A DNA stretch of 64,000 bases from Nitratidesulfovibrio termitidis HI1 (GTDB lineage: Bacteria; Desulfobacterota; Desulfovibrionia; Desulfovibrionales; Desulfovibrionaceae): contig NZ_KI632512.1 in assembly GCF_000504305.1 (NCBI RefSeq), forward strand, positions 3,660,404 through 3,724,403. Direction: 5' to 3'. The notes beneath the pieces are model-generated. The model worked only from the letters and a program-made list of their open reading frames with translations, was not told the DNA's origin and ran no database searches. The position numbers were made by a program, and so were the translations under genes. Shown here one piece after another: positions 1 through 7,477 of this stretch (positions are counted from its first letter, which is position 1; every line of letters starts with the position of its first letter).

Positions 1-160
1 GCTCGCCTAACGGCTAAGGCTCGGTCGAATACGATAAGGGCGCGCTGCGGTCGCCATCCGTAATGCTCGAAGACTCGCATAACGGCTGCCGCACTCCCTC
101 ATGGCAGGCTCGTTTTCCTTGCCAACGAACGAAAATCTTGCGTTATAAACAGCCCCTAGG
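1..160. repeat. Palindromic 3'-end element, copy A (right part only)
   Basis: This is the right-hand part of the dispersed palindrome family described at 61929-62245; the left part lies outside the window. It holds one complete core hairpin at 58-85 (CCGTA, stem ATGC/GCAT, AACGG), the end of another core at 1-13, and the family's right arm, including CTCATGGCAGGC and GAAAATC. It runs into the ribosome-binding site of the next gene. The family assignment rests on direct comparison with the copies at 39096, 40142 and 61929. Confidence 0.75.
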
Positions 161-167
161 AGGCACC

Positions 168-2189
168 ATGGGGGGAACTCTCGCGCGTTCGCTCAGCCTG
201 CGCACCTCGCTTCTGGTGACGGTCATCGCCGTCAGCGTGTTCGCGGTCATCATCGGCACCGGGGCGTGGCGCCAGCGCCACGCGGCCCTGGAGGAGCTTG
301 AAACCGTGGTCCGCCGCGAGTCGGGCATGATCAAGACGGCCATCGACCGCCCCATGCTGCTCGGCAACGACGCGGGCACCCGCGCCGAATTCGCCGAACT
401 GGCCCGCCATTACGCGGATACCACCGTGCACCTGGCCAGCTTCAACGGCAACATCACCTATTCCACCCGGCCAGAGGCGGAACGGCGCGACCTTTCCGAG
501 GTGCTGACCGACCCCGGCCTGCGCGACCTGACCGGCCGCGCCCGGCGCGAAGCGCTGGAAGCGTCGCTGCTTCTGGAGCGGGACGGCAGGTCGGTGTTCG
601 CGCATGTCGTGGGCATCCGCAACGAACCGTCATGCCATCACTGCCATGGCGCTTCGCAACCATTGCTGGGGCAACTGGTGGTGATGCAGGACGTCACGCC
701 CATTCTGGCCGGGGTGAACGGGCGCATCCTGGAAAGCGCGGGCATCTCGGCAGCGGGGCTGGTGGCCCTGCTGGCCGGGGTCATCCTGTTCATCCGGCGG
801 GCCATCGTGGCCCGGGTGCAGCGCCTTGCCGACGCCAGCACGGCCATTGCCGGGGGCGACCTGAACGCCGACCTTGCCGTGGGCGGCCATGACGAACTGG
901 CGCGCCTGGCCGCCAACCTGCACGGCATGGTGGGCGGTCTGAAGAAGGAACTGGGCTTTTCCAAGGGCATCCTGAGCGGCATGACCCTGCCCTTTCTGGT
1001 GGCGGGCACGGATGGCCGCGTCAGCTACTGCAACGCGGCCCTGTTGCGCATGCTGGGGCTGGACGGCACGCCGGAAGCCCAGGCTGGCAAGACCGTGGGC
1101 GACCTGATGTTCGGCGAACCGCAGCGCGACACCGTGACCGACCGCGTGCTGCGCGAACGCAGCGCGCACACCGGCCAGCGCGTCGACCTGGACAGCCGCA
1201 AGGGCGGGCAGGTGCACGTGGTGGTGGATTCGGCGCCGTTGCTGGATCTGGACGGCAACCTCATCGGCGCCTTCAGCGTGTACACCGACATTACCGAAAT
1301 GCAGCGCCAGCAGGCCCGCATAGAAGAACAGCACGCCCGCATCGCCCGCGCGGCGGAGGCGGCGCGGCAGGTTTCCGCGCGGGTGTCCTCCGCGTCGGGC
1401 GAATTGTCGGAGCAGGTGGAAGAGGCCAGCAGCGGTGCGGACGAGCAGCGCGGGCTGGCCGTGGAAAGCGCCTCTGCCATGGAGCAGATGAACGCCTCCG
1501 TCATGGAGGTGGCCAGCAATGCCGGTTCCGCCGCCGATCTGGCTGGTTCCGCCCACGAGCAGGCCCGGCAGGGCTCGGCCGTGGTGGAAGAGGCCGTGGC
1601 GTGCATCAATCGTGTGGCCGAGCAGGCCCGCGTGCTGGAACACGACATGGGCGAGCTGGGCATCCAGGCCGAGGGGGTAGGGCGCATCATCGGCGTCATC
1701 GAGGACATCGCGGACCAGACCAACCTGCTGGCGCTGAACGCGGCCATCGAGGCGGCGCGTGCCGGTGACGCCGGGCGCGGTTTTGCCGTGGTGGCCGACG
1801 AGGTGCGCAAGCTGGCCGAAAAGACCATGCAGGCCACGCGAGAGGTGGTGGGCTTTGTGGAGGCCATCCGCGCCGGCGTTGGCCGCAGCCGTGCCGCCAC
1901 CGACGAGGCCGTGCGGCTGGTGGAGCAGTCCACAGGGCTGGCCGGGCGCAGTGGCGAGGCCTTGCTGGCCATCGTGGGCACCGTGGACCGCACGGCGGAG
2001 CAGGTGCGGGCCATCGCCACGGCGGCGGAGCAGCAGTCCGCCGCCAGCGAGCAGATTACCCGCGCGGTGGACCGCATCAGCACCATCTCCGGCCATACGG
2101 CCGATTCCATGCGTCATTCCGCAGGTGCCGTGAGCGATCTTGCCCGGCTGGCGCAGGAGTTGGATGGGATTATCGACGACATGCGCTGA
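168..2189 (+). CDS. Methyl-accepting chemotaxis protein with periplasmic c-type heme site (DcrA-like)
   Basis: This is a 673-residue transmembrane chemoreceptor. A first membrane segment lies at about residues 12-32, followed by a periplasmic domain with a CHHCH (CxxCH) heme-attachment motif at 156-160. A second membrane segment is near 194-211, then a HAMP region at about 208-256, a PAS domain at about 269-375, and the MCP signalling coiled coil with its conserved tip near 509-545. The start at 168 follows the GGAGG at 159-163; an in-frame start at 63 would lie inside the upstream repeat. DcrA of D. vulgaris, a heme-containing sensor of oxygen or redox state, has the same architecture and motif. 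Calling this one a redox/oxygen sensor is inference from that family. It is transcribed alone and followed by a terminator. Confidence 0.93.
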   Translation: MGGTLARSLSLRTSLLVTVIAVSVFAVIIGTGAWRQRHAALEELETVVRRESGMIKTAIDRPMLLGNDAGTRAEFAELARHYADTTVHLASFNGNITYSTRPEAERRDLSEVLTDPGLRDLTGRARREALEASLLLERDGRSVFAHVVGIRNEPSCHHCHGASQPLLGQLVVMQDVTPILAGVNGRILESAGISAAGLVALLAGVILFIRRAIVARVQRLADASTAIAGGDLNADLAVGGHDELARLAANLHGMVGGLKKELGFSKGILSGMTLPFLVAGTDGRVSYCNAALLRMLGLDGTPEAQAGKTVGDLMFGEPQRDTVTDRVLRERSAHTGQRVDLDSRKGGQVHVVVDSAPLLDLDGNLIGAFSVYTDITEMQRQQARIEEQHARIARAAEAARQVSARVSSASGELSEQVEEASSGADEQRGLAVESASAMEQMNASVMEVASNAGSAADLAGSAHEQARQGSAVVEEAVACINRVAEQARVLEHDMGELGIQAEGVGRIIGVIEDIADQTNLLALNAAIEAARAGDAGRGFAVVADEVRKLAEKTMQATREVVGFVEAIRAGVGRSRAATDEAVRLVEQSTGLAGRSGEALLAIVGTVDRTAEQVRAIATAAEQQSAASEQITRAVDRISTISGHTADSMRHSAGAVSDLARLAQELDGIIDDMR

Positions 2190-2219
2190 CGCCCGGCAGG
2201 GCGAGCGGAGAGATGTCAT

Positions 2220-2254
2220 CATGGCCGTCGGGAGTCCGGCGGCCATGTTGTTTT
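2220..2254 (+). terminator. Rho-independent terminator of the chemoreceptor gene
   Basis: An inverted repeat with CATGGCCG/CGGCCATG arms (2220-2227 and 2240-2247) and inner pairing is followed by TTGTTTT. It lies 30 bp after the chemoreceptor stop codon. Confidence 0.8.
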
Positions 2255-2327
2255 GCGGGCGAGGCTGGAAGAAGACGGGGCCGTGCAGTGGGCTTGGGTA
2301 TGGCAGCCGCTACGGGGGTGAACTCCG

Positions 2328-4082
2328 CTATTCGGTGAAACCGGGCGGAAGGTCGCCGGATTGTGGCATTCCGTCGGATGGCGGCATCCCGCCGTTGTCA
2401 GGGGATGGCGGACCCTCTGCATCGTGCGCCTCGCCGGGCTTTTTGGGCGTGAACACCAGACGCAGGCCGCGCGCTTCCGCTGCTGTGCGCATGCTGCCGG
2501 TGGCTATGCGCAGGGCGTCGCGCGGGCGAATGACGATGGCCTTCTGGCCGGTGGCCTGTATGGTTTCCGGACAGTGCCTTTCGCAAAAGCCGCATCCGGC
2601 GCAACGGGCCGGGTCCACGTGCGGCACGCCCACGGGGTAGCCGGGCTCCGGCTTCAGGGCGATGGCGTCGTAGGGGCACACCTCGTCGCAGACCAGGCAG
2701 CGCTTTTTCTTGGCCCAGGCCAGGCAGTGGTCGCGCAGCACTTCTGCCGTGCCAATCTTGGCGAAGGTGCGTTCGTCGGCCAGCCGCCGGATGGCCGTGG
2801 TGGGGCAGGAGTGGGCGCAGGCGTGGCAGGCCGGGTCGCAGAAGCCGCGCGCCGGGGTGACCACCGGGCTGAACATGCCCAGCGCGCCGCTGGCCAGCCA
2901 TGCGGGTTGCAGGGTGTTGGTGGGGCAGGCGGCGGCGCACAGTCCGCAGCGTACGCAGCGGGCCAGAAAGTCCGGCTCGGGCAGGGCGCCCGGCGGGCGC
3001 AGCACCCCTTCCGGCCTGCCCAGCGCCGGGGCGGCGTGGCCCAGCGCGGCGGCGCAGGTGCCCATGGCCAGCCCCGCCAGCAACGCACGGCGTTGCGACC
3101 GGGCATGGGGCGGCAGTTCCGCCGTGGCCTCCGCCGTACGTGCTGCGTCCCTGCCGGGAACATCCCGGAAGGCGAAGCGGACCGCGTCCACCGGGCAGAC
3201 ATCCGCGCAGCGCAGGCATTTCAGGCATTCGGCGTGGTCCGTTGCGCGTGGGGCCGCCACCGGGATGGCCCCGGCAGGGCATTGCCGTGCACAGGTACCG
3301 CAGGCGGTACAGGCATGCTCCACCCGTCGCCGCCACGGGGCCGCACGGCCCGCAAGGCCCATGGCGGCGCCCGCAGGGCAGAGCATGCGGCACCACAGGC
3401 GCGGGGCCAGCACGCCACCCGCCAGCACCACCGCGAAGAACCCGACGATGTAGCCGGTGGCCGCGTAACCGGGCACTGCCACTTCCGCGAAGGCCAGGCC
3501 GGTGGCCCCCACCTGGCGGGCCAGAGGCGCGGCCAGCGACAGGCCCCATTCGGCCAGCCGGGCCACGGGCGGCCAGGCCGCCAGGGTCCAGAACCGCGCG
3601 GCCAGCGGTAGCGGCGCGGCCCAGAACACCAGGTCCAGCCCGGCCAGCGCCGCCGCCAGCACGGCGGCCAGCACCGCGTACTTGGGCAGGCGCGGCACGG
3701 CGGGCAAGCGTATGTCGGCGCTCTGGCTGGATACCCGTCGCCCGGATGTGCGTCGCCTCCGTCCTTTTGCCAGGCGTTTCCATACGGCGTCACTGGCGTC
3801 CACCATGGCCCCGAACGGGCACACCCAACCGCAGAACGCCCGGCCCAGCAGCAGGGACAGGGCCAGCACCACCAACCCCGGCACCGCCGCGCCGATGACG
3901 GCGCGCCCCGCGATGCTGGCGGCCAGGGCCATGGACGGATCCAGCCGTACCAGCAGGTCACGCGGCAGATCACGGGGCAGGATTGCGTTGTCGGGCAGAA
4001 CCTGCCCCGCGCCCCACGCCAGCAGCACGAAGGCCGCAAGGCACAGCCAGCGGCTGACCAGCCGCGCGCGTTGGCGGTTCAT
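2328..4082 (-). CDS. NapH-NapG-like fused membrane polyferredoxin
   Basis: This 584-residue protein probably moves electrons across or along the inner membrane. Residues 1-320 resemble NapH/MauN. They contain hydrophobic segments, two CxxxCP motifs at 84-88 and 231-235 on the cytoplasmic side of membrane helices, and two ferredoxin clusters (258-268 and 286-296). At 329-350 there is an RR followed by a hydrophobic stretch, like a Tat signal. Four further Cys motifs follow (376-386, 415-426, 462-469, 494-504), as in NapG. The protein thus looks like a NapH and a NapG fused end to end, although no nitrate reductase is nearby. It starts 16 bp after the DUF362 gene and forms an operon with it. 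The chosen start is the Met before RQRAR; an upstream in-frame start would overlap the preceding gene. The electron donor and acceptor are unknown. Confidence 0.88.
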   Translation of the reverse strand: MNRQRARLVSRWLCLAAFVLLAWGAGQVLPDNAILPRDLPRDLLVRLDPSMALAASIAGRAVIGAAVPGLVVLALSLLLGRAFCGWVCPFGAMVDASDAVWKRLAKGRRRRTSGRRVSSQSADIRLPAVPRLPKYAVLAAVLAAALAGLDLVFWAAPLPLAARFWTLAAWPPVARLAEWGLSLAAPLARQVGATGLAFAEVAVPGYAATGYIVGFFAVVLAGGVLAPRLWCRMLCPAGAAMGLAGRAAPWRRRVEHACTACGTCARQCPAGAIPVAAPRATDHAECLKCLRCADVCPVDAVRFAFRDVPGRDAARTAEATAELPPHARSQRRALLAGLAMGTCAAALGHAAPALGRPEGVLRPPGALPEPDFLARCVRCGLCAAACPTNTLQPAWLASGALGMFSPVVTPARGFCDPACHACAHSCPTTAIRRLADERTFAKIGTAEVLRDHCLAWAKKKRCLVCDEVCPYDAIALKPEPGYPVGVPHVDPARCAGCGFCERHCPETIQATGQKAIVIRPRDALRIATGSMRTAAEARGLRLVFTPKKPGEAHDAEGPPSPDNGGMPPSDGMPQSGDLPPGFTE

Positions 4083-4098
4083 GCCGTGCGGCTCCGGC

Positions 4099-5079
4099 CT
4101 ACAGGGTGATCCGCGTGACGGTGCGCGCGGCAAGATCCATGGAACCCAGGCCCCGTTCATGGGCCAGCCTGATGTGGCTGACCTGCCGCGCGGCAAAGCG
4201 CCGCCCGTACCATTCGAACGATTCCACGGCGCAGGCGTCGGCGGATACCGGGTCGGCGGAGGCGATCACCGTGTTTTCCTGCAGCACCTTGCCGGGGCCG
4301 CCGGGTCCGCCGGTGGACAGCACGTAGGTGCCGTCGATGACCGTGAGTGCGGCGCGCAGCCTGGTGTTCAGGTCCACGATGGCGGTGTCGAGATCGTAGC
4401 GCGAATGCATCACCCCGCGCTGGCGGATCAGTCCCATCATGCCCTTGAGCCCCAGCGAGACGCCGGTGGAACTGTGCGACTTGGCCGTGGGCGCGGCGAT
4501 CAGCACGTCTGCGTCCAGCGCGTCGCGCAGGAAGGTGTTGGCGGTCATCTGCTGCGCACCGTCGATGTCCAGTTCGCGGTAGAAGCGTTCCGCCGTGGGG
4601 GCCTGCACGATGTCGCCGAACTCCGCGCACGCGGTGCGGATGCCCGAACGCTCGATGCACTGCTCCGCCGGGGCCAGCGGGTTGTCCAGCACCAGTACGG
4701 ACGCGGCCCCCGCATCGCGGCACATGCGTACCAACGCCGCCACCACTTCCGGGTGGGTGTTGGTGCCCAGGCTGGCGGCAGAGGCAAAGGACATGTTGGG
4801 TTTGATGACCACCTTCTGCCCGGTCTTCACGAAGCGCCCCATGCCGCCCAGCATGCCCACGCAGGCATGGGTGGCGGCGGCGGGTGCACCCTTGACCACG
4901 GCGACATCGGGGGTGGTGCCGGACGCTGAGGTGGCGGACTGGGCAGCCTGGGCCACTCCTGGGCCGGACGGCAGCGGGAAAAGGGGCGCATGCATTGACG
5001 ACACACCGGGCAGGGGTGCCCCGGCGGCCAGCCACAGCGCGCCGGACAATTGCCATTTCAGGAAGTCCCTGCGACGCAT
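4099..5079 (-). CDS. DUF362 domain protein with Tat signal
   Basis: This 326-residue exported protein begins with a twin-arginine signal (RRRDFLKWQ followed by a hydrophobic stretch). The rest is a DUF362 domain, with IKPNMS near residue 109, AKSHSSTGVSLGLKG near 215 and ASADPVSADA near 280. The start at 5079 has an AGGAGG six bases upstream. DUF362 proteins often occur beside ferredoxins and are thought to handle Fe-S clusters or electron transfer, but the reaction is not established. It is the first gene of a two-gene operon with the membrane polyferredoxin, so a periplasmic redox role coupled to that protein is a reasonable inference. Confidence 0.88.
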   Translation of the reverse strand: MRRRDFLKWQLSGALWLAAGAPLPGVSSMHAPLFPLPSGPGVAQAAQSATSASGTTPDVAVVKGAPAAATHACVGMLGGMGRFVKTGQKVVIKPNMSFASAASLGTNTHPEVVAALVRMCRDAGAASVLVLDNPLAPAEQCIERSGIRTACAEFGDIVQAPTAERFYRELDIDGAQQMTANTFLRDALDADVLIAAPTAKSHSSTGVSLGLKGMMGLIRQRGVMHSRYDLDTAIVDLNTRLRAALTVIDGTYVLSTGGPGGPGKVLQENTVIASADPVSADACAVESFEWYGRRFAARQVSHIRLAHERGLGSMDLAARTVTRITL

Positions 5080-5351
5080 GTTGCCTCCTTGCGCCGGGCG
5101 GCGCGGCTGCGGGCGGGGTGGGGAGCTGTCTTGTCGGGTGGGATGCCGGTGCGCGGGAACCGGGAAGCGACGGGATCTGCCGATTTCATGCCCAGAACAT
5201 GTGGGGGGCTGGGCACATGATCCCGCAGCCCGAACGGTCCGGAAAATCCGAAAGGCCCGGAAGGCGGCGCACCGTGAGCCGACATATACCACCGTTGCCG
5301 GACGGGGAGCAATGGCTGACGAAAGGCCGCTGCGTGACGGTCTCGTGTCTG

Positions 5352-5602
5352 CTTGCGCGCCCCTGCCGATGGCGGGCGCGGCAGGTTGTTGACAAAGTCT
5401 GCTTTTGTACGCCTCCGGCGGCCAAGGGGCTGCCGCCCCTTGGAACCCCATGTTTTGTGCTTTCGTAATGCCCAGGAACCACAAACGAAAGTTTTGGGGG
5501 GAGGGGGTGCAGGGGAGGAGACCCTTTTCCAAAAGGGTCCCTCCCCCGCAAGAATTTGGGTTTGTCAGCAGTCTTGCGCGCCCCTGCCGATGGCGGGCGC
5601 GG
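5352..5602. repeat. Pair of perfect 30-bp direct repeats bracketing a dispersed repeat
   Basis: An identical 30-bp sequence beginning CTTGCGCGCCCCTGCCGATG occurs at 5352-5381 and 5573-5602. The 191 bp between them contain the dispersed hairpin repeat at 5397-5562. The repeats are too long for an ordinary insertion-sequence target duplication. The 5080-5736 gap holds these repeats and a terminator but no credible gene. Confidence 0.85.
5397..5562 (-). repeat. Dispersed G-rich hairpin repeat, copy 1
   Basis: On the minus strand this reads as a GGGGGAGG-type stem enclosing GACCCTTTT/AAAAGGGTC (5520-5539), then a C-rich strand, CAAAAC, and a tail ending ACAAAAGCAGAC. A second perfect hairpin, CCAAGGGGC/GCCCCTTGG, is at 5422-5443. 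A copy in the same sense lies on the plus strand at 59412-59575 downstream of valS. It has no coding capacity; the ORFs crossing it are low-complexity artefacts. Confidence 0.85.
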
Positions 5603-5632
5603 ATCGGGGGTGTCCGTTGGCCCGCAACGCAA

Positions 5633-5656
5633 CGCGCCCCCGGTAAGGGGGGCGCG
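5633..5656 (-). terminator. Hairpin terminator for the first Met/His-rich protein gene
   Basis: Perfect 9-bp arms (CGCGCCCCC/GGGGGCGCG) enclose a 6-base loop about 80 bp past the stop of the 6042-5737 gene. The following minus-strand sequence is only weakly T-rich (TTGCGTTGC), so termination may be partial. Confidence 0.55.
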
Positions 5657-5736
5657 CAGGCAGGGGCGGAACCGCCGTAGTGGCGGTGGACGGTATGGTT
5701 GCGGCGTGTGCCGCTGGCCGTACCGCCCGAAGATTG

Positions 5737-6042
5737 CTAGTGCCCCTCGCCCAGGCCGGGCAGGGCGTCGGAGGTCAGGCCGGGCGCGCTGGATGAACCG
5801 GCGGCGGGGGCAGACATGGCGCCGGACATCATGTGCTGGCCGTTGCCCATCATGTGGCGGCCATTCTGCATCATTTTGCCCATATTGGCGCCCATGTTGG
5901 CATGGCGGCTCTGCATGGTGGCGTAGCCGGGGCAGGACTGCATGCCCATGGCGGGGGTGGAAACGTTCTGGGCGGCCAGTGCGGCGCCGGCGGTGAGGGC
6001 TACCAGGGCCAGGGCGGCGGGAAGGATGCGGGTAATCTTCAT
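5737..6042 (-). CDS. Small secreted Met/His-rich protein, paralogue 1
   Basis: A 101-residue protein with a Sec signal peptide (MKITRILPAALALVALTAGA then ALA|A). The mature part is small and rich in Met and His, with runs such as NMGKMM, RHMM and QHMM and a single Cys. Such composition is typical of periplasmic proteins that bind copper or other soft metals, but no named domain is visible and the metal is unknown. The signal peptide is nearly the same as in the protein encoded at 6847-6521, so the two are paralogues. AGGAG precedes the start, and a sigma-54 promoter lies about 50 bp upstream. By analogy with sigma-54-controlled ZraP it may be a stress-induced metal buffer; this is inference. 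Confidence 0.85.
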   Translation of the reverse strand: MKITRILPAALALVALTAGAALAAQNVSTPAMGMQSCPGYATMQSRHANMGANMGKMMQNGRHMMGNGQHMMSGAMSAPAAGSSSAPGLTSDALPGLGEGH

Positions 6043-6090
6043 GATGATCTCCTGTGGGTGATTTCCGTTGCCGGATGATGTCTCTGCTAA

Positions 6091-6107
6091 AGCATGCGGC
6101 GTGCCAA
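6091..6107 (-). promoter_or_regulatory. Sigma-54 promoter of Met/His-rich gene 1
   Basis: On the minus strand this reads TTGGCACG-N4-ATGCT, one base away from the sigma-54 consensus TTGGCACG-N4-TTGCT, with exact spacing. The predicted start point is about 40 bases before the 6042 start codon. The spacing and position match a similar site in front of the paralogue at 6897-6913. Confidence 0.75.
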
Positions 6108-6201
6108 GCGGGTATCTTGCTGAAATAGATGTGATTATAAGGAGGAAGTGCGTGGGGTGTTGTCAGGGCGGATGATTCTTGGGCAGTCTGTCGGTGTCTG
6201 C

Positions 6202-6220
6202 CTGTCCAATCTTCGGACAG
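6202..6220. promoter_or_regulatory. Upstream activator palindrome CTGTCC-N7-GGACAG (gene 1)
   Basis: A perfect 6-bp inverted repeat with a 7-base spacer lies about 100 bp upstream of the sigma-54 promoter at 6091-6107, the usual distance for an enhancer-binding protein. The same half-sites with the same spacer lie upstream of the paralogous gene (7052-7070). The regulator that binds it is not identified. Confidence 0.7.
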
Positions 6221-6359
6221 TTGTATGAATTTTGTACAGCAATCAGGAGGGTAGTTGCGATGGTGGGGTTTCGCAGAGTGATTGCGATGACGTGTACACT
6301 GAAGGCATTTCCGAAATATTGGTGGGATGCAGGCGCACATGTCGTGCCCGTATAACGCA

Positions 6360-6385
6360 ACACGCCCCCTTTGCAGGGGGCGTGT
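6360..6385. terminator. GC-rich hairpin between the two Met/His-rich genes
   Basis: Perfect 10-bp arms (ACACGCCCCC/GGGGGCGTGT) enclose a 6-base loop. On the minus strand the hairpin is followed by TGCGTTAT. It may be a second terminator for the 6847-6521 gene or an insulator upstream of the activator site of gene 1. Confidence 0.5.
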
Positions 6386-6465
6386 ATGCCGCAAGGCGGA
6401 ATGGTGGAACCGTCGAGGATGAGGTGTCGGTTCAGCCGGTGGAGATACTGCTGTCTGTAGCGGAA

Positions 6466-6510
6466 ATAAAGGCGGCCCCGGCGCAGCTTGTCGCATGACG
6501 CAGGGGCCGC
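6466..6510 (-). terminator. Terminator of Met/His-rich gene 2
   Basis: GCGGCCCC/GGGGCCGC arms (6472-6479 and 6503-6510) with a 23-base loop are followed on the minus strand by CTTTATTTCC. It begins about 10 bp after the stop codon. Confidence 0.6.
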
Positions 6511-6520
6511 TTTGCGCGGT

Positions 6521-6847
6521 CTAGCTGTTGCGGATGGGGGCCTTGCCGTCCATGCCGGGCATCACGTGCCCGGCCCCGCCCGGCTTGGCGTCCATGTTCC
6601 CCATGTTCCCCATGTTGCCCATGTTCCCCATGTTGCCGTGCCCGTCCTTCATCATCTGGCAGCAGCCGCAGCCCTGCATGGGGGCGGCGTCGCCACCGGG
6701 AGCCTTGTCCGCCGGTGCGGCAGCGGCCGGGGGCGTGGCGTGGGTATTGTGGTCGCCAGTGCTGCCCGCCGCAAGGGCCGAGCCTGCGGTGATGGCCAGA
6801 ACGGCAAGGGCGGCCAGAGCGGCGGGGAGAATGCGGGTGATCTTCAT
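6521..6847 (-). CDS. Small secreted Met/His-rich protein, paralogue 2
   Basis: A 108-residue protein with a signal peptide almost identical to that of the 6042-5737 product (MKITRILPAALA..., ending SALA|A). The mature part has an Ala/Pro-rich stretch, a GCGCC cluster and then five GNM units (NMGNMGNMG...), with further Met and His residues. The GNM units are encoded by a 9-bp tandem repeat. Metal binding, probably of a thiophilic metal, is the likely role but cannot be proved from sequence. AGGAG precedes the start. A perfect sigma-54 promoter at 6897-6913 and an activator palindrome at 7050-7072 indicate co-regulation with the paralogue. Confidence 0.85.
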   Translation of the reverse strand: MKITRILPAALAALAVLAITAGSALAAGSTGDHNTHATPPAAAAPADKAPGGDAAPMQGCGCCQMMKDGHGNMGNMGNMGNMGNMDAKPGGAGHVMPGMDGKAPIRNS

Positions 6848-6896
6848 GAAAGGCTCCTGCAAGTGGTTTCCGTTTCCGGGTGTGTACTGCGCATAA

Positions 6897-6913
6897 GGCA
6901 AAGGGCGTGCCAT
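6897..6913 (-). promoter_or_regulatory. Sigma-54 promoter of Met/His-rich gene 2
   Basis: The minus strand carries TGGCAC-N5-TTGC, an exact match to the -24/-12 consensus with correct spacing. It is about 50 bp upstream of the 6847 start codon and pairs with an upstream palindrome at the expected enhancer distance. Confidence 0.82.
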
Positions 6914-7049
6914 GGCGCGCGTGGCAGGGGAATTTGCCTGCAATGCGTTGCGGCGCTTGGGTTGGCGGCGACATGCCCACCCTGGTATTGCCATACGGGG
7001 TGTATGATTTCTGGACGGTTTTTTGTGCAGGATGTGCAAACCGGACTGT

Positions 7050-7072
7050 GACTGTCCGATTTTTGGACAGTC
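7050..7072. promoter_or_regulatory. Upstream activator palindrome (gene 2)
   Basis: A perfect 8-bp inverted repeat GACTGTCC/GGACAGTC with a 7-base spacer, centred about 150 bp upstream of the sigma-54 promoter. Its core CTGTCC-N7-GGACAG matches the site at 6202-6220. Further half-site-like copies (GAACAGTC, GGAGAGTC) follow at 11-bp steps. Confidence 0.72.
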
Positions 7073-7171
7073 GCCGAACAGTCTTCGGAGAGTCCCGGAC
7101 ATGCCCCGGGTAGACCCGGAACATGCCCGGAACATGCCCAGAACATGCCCAGAATATGCCGGAACAGGTGC
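7065..7171. repeat. 11-bp periodic array merging into GGAACATGCCC tandem repeats
   Basis: Units at 7065, 7076 and 7087 (GGACAGTCGCC, GAACAGTCTTC, GGAGAGTCCCG) keep an 11-bp step. After a short break come GGAACATGCCC at 7118 and 7129, AGAACATGCCC at 7140, AGAATATGCC at 7151 and GGAACAGGTGC at 7161. The step is close to one helical turn, so the units lie on one face of the DNA. The array lies between Met/His-rich gene 2 and the divergent lepA. Confidence 0.8.
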
Positions 7172-7443
7172 GGCGTGTGCTCGGCAATCGGAAGCAGCGT
7201 TGCACCCGCCCGCATCGCCCATGCGCGGTTTCGGCGCATCGCCGGGGTCACGGCTGGCCCGCCCCGGCCCGGATGCCGCCCGCACCGTGCGCTGCGGGGC
7301 GGTTGGACTTCCGACCCCGAATGCAGTATGAAACCCGATTCGAATGGTACGGCGACGCGCGCCGGGCCGAGACGCCACCCCGTGGCCGGTCGGCGCGCAT
7401 GGCTCCACAGCGCCCGTACCCACCCCATGCCCCCATACATTTC

Positions 7444-7468
7444 AGGAGGCGCGCCGCCGCAGGGCGGC
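7444..7468 (+). promoter_or_regulatory. Distant Shine-Dalgarno and hairpin in the lepA leader
   Basis: AGGAGG at 7444-7449 lies 28 bases before the lepA start codon, too far to act directly. Between them a perfect hairpin, GCCGCC-GCAG-GGCGGC (7453-7468), could fold out 16 bases and bring the effective spacing to about 12. No closer ribosome-binding site is visible. Confidence 0.5.
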
Positions 7469-7477
7469 ACCCACACT

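Noticed and set aside
6134-6139. TATAAT (minus strand) as a sigma-70 promoter for Met/His-rich gene 1
   Set aside because: The only -35-like CTGACA is 21 bases away; the sigma-54 site at 6091-6107 is much better and correctly placed.
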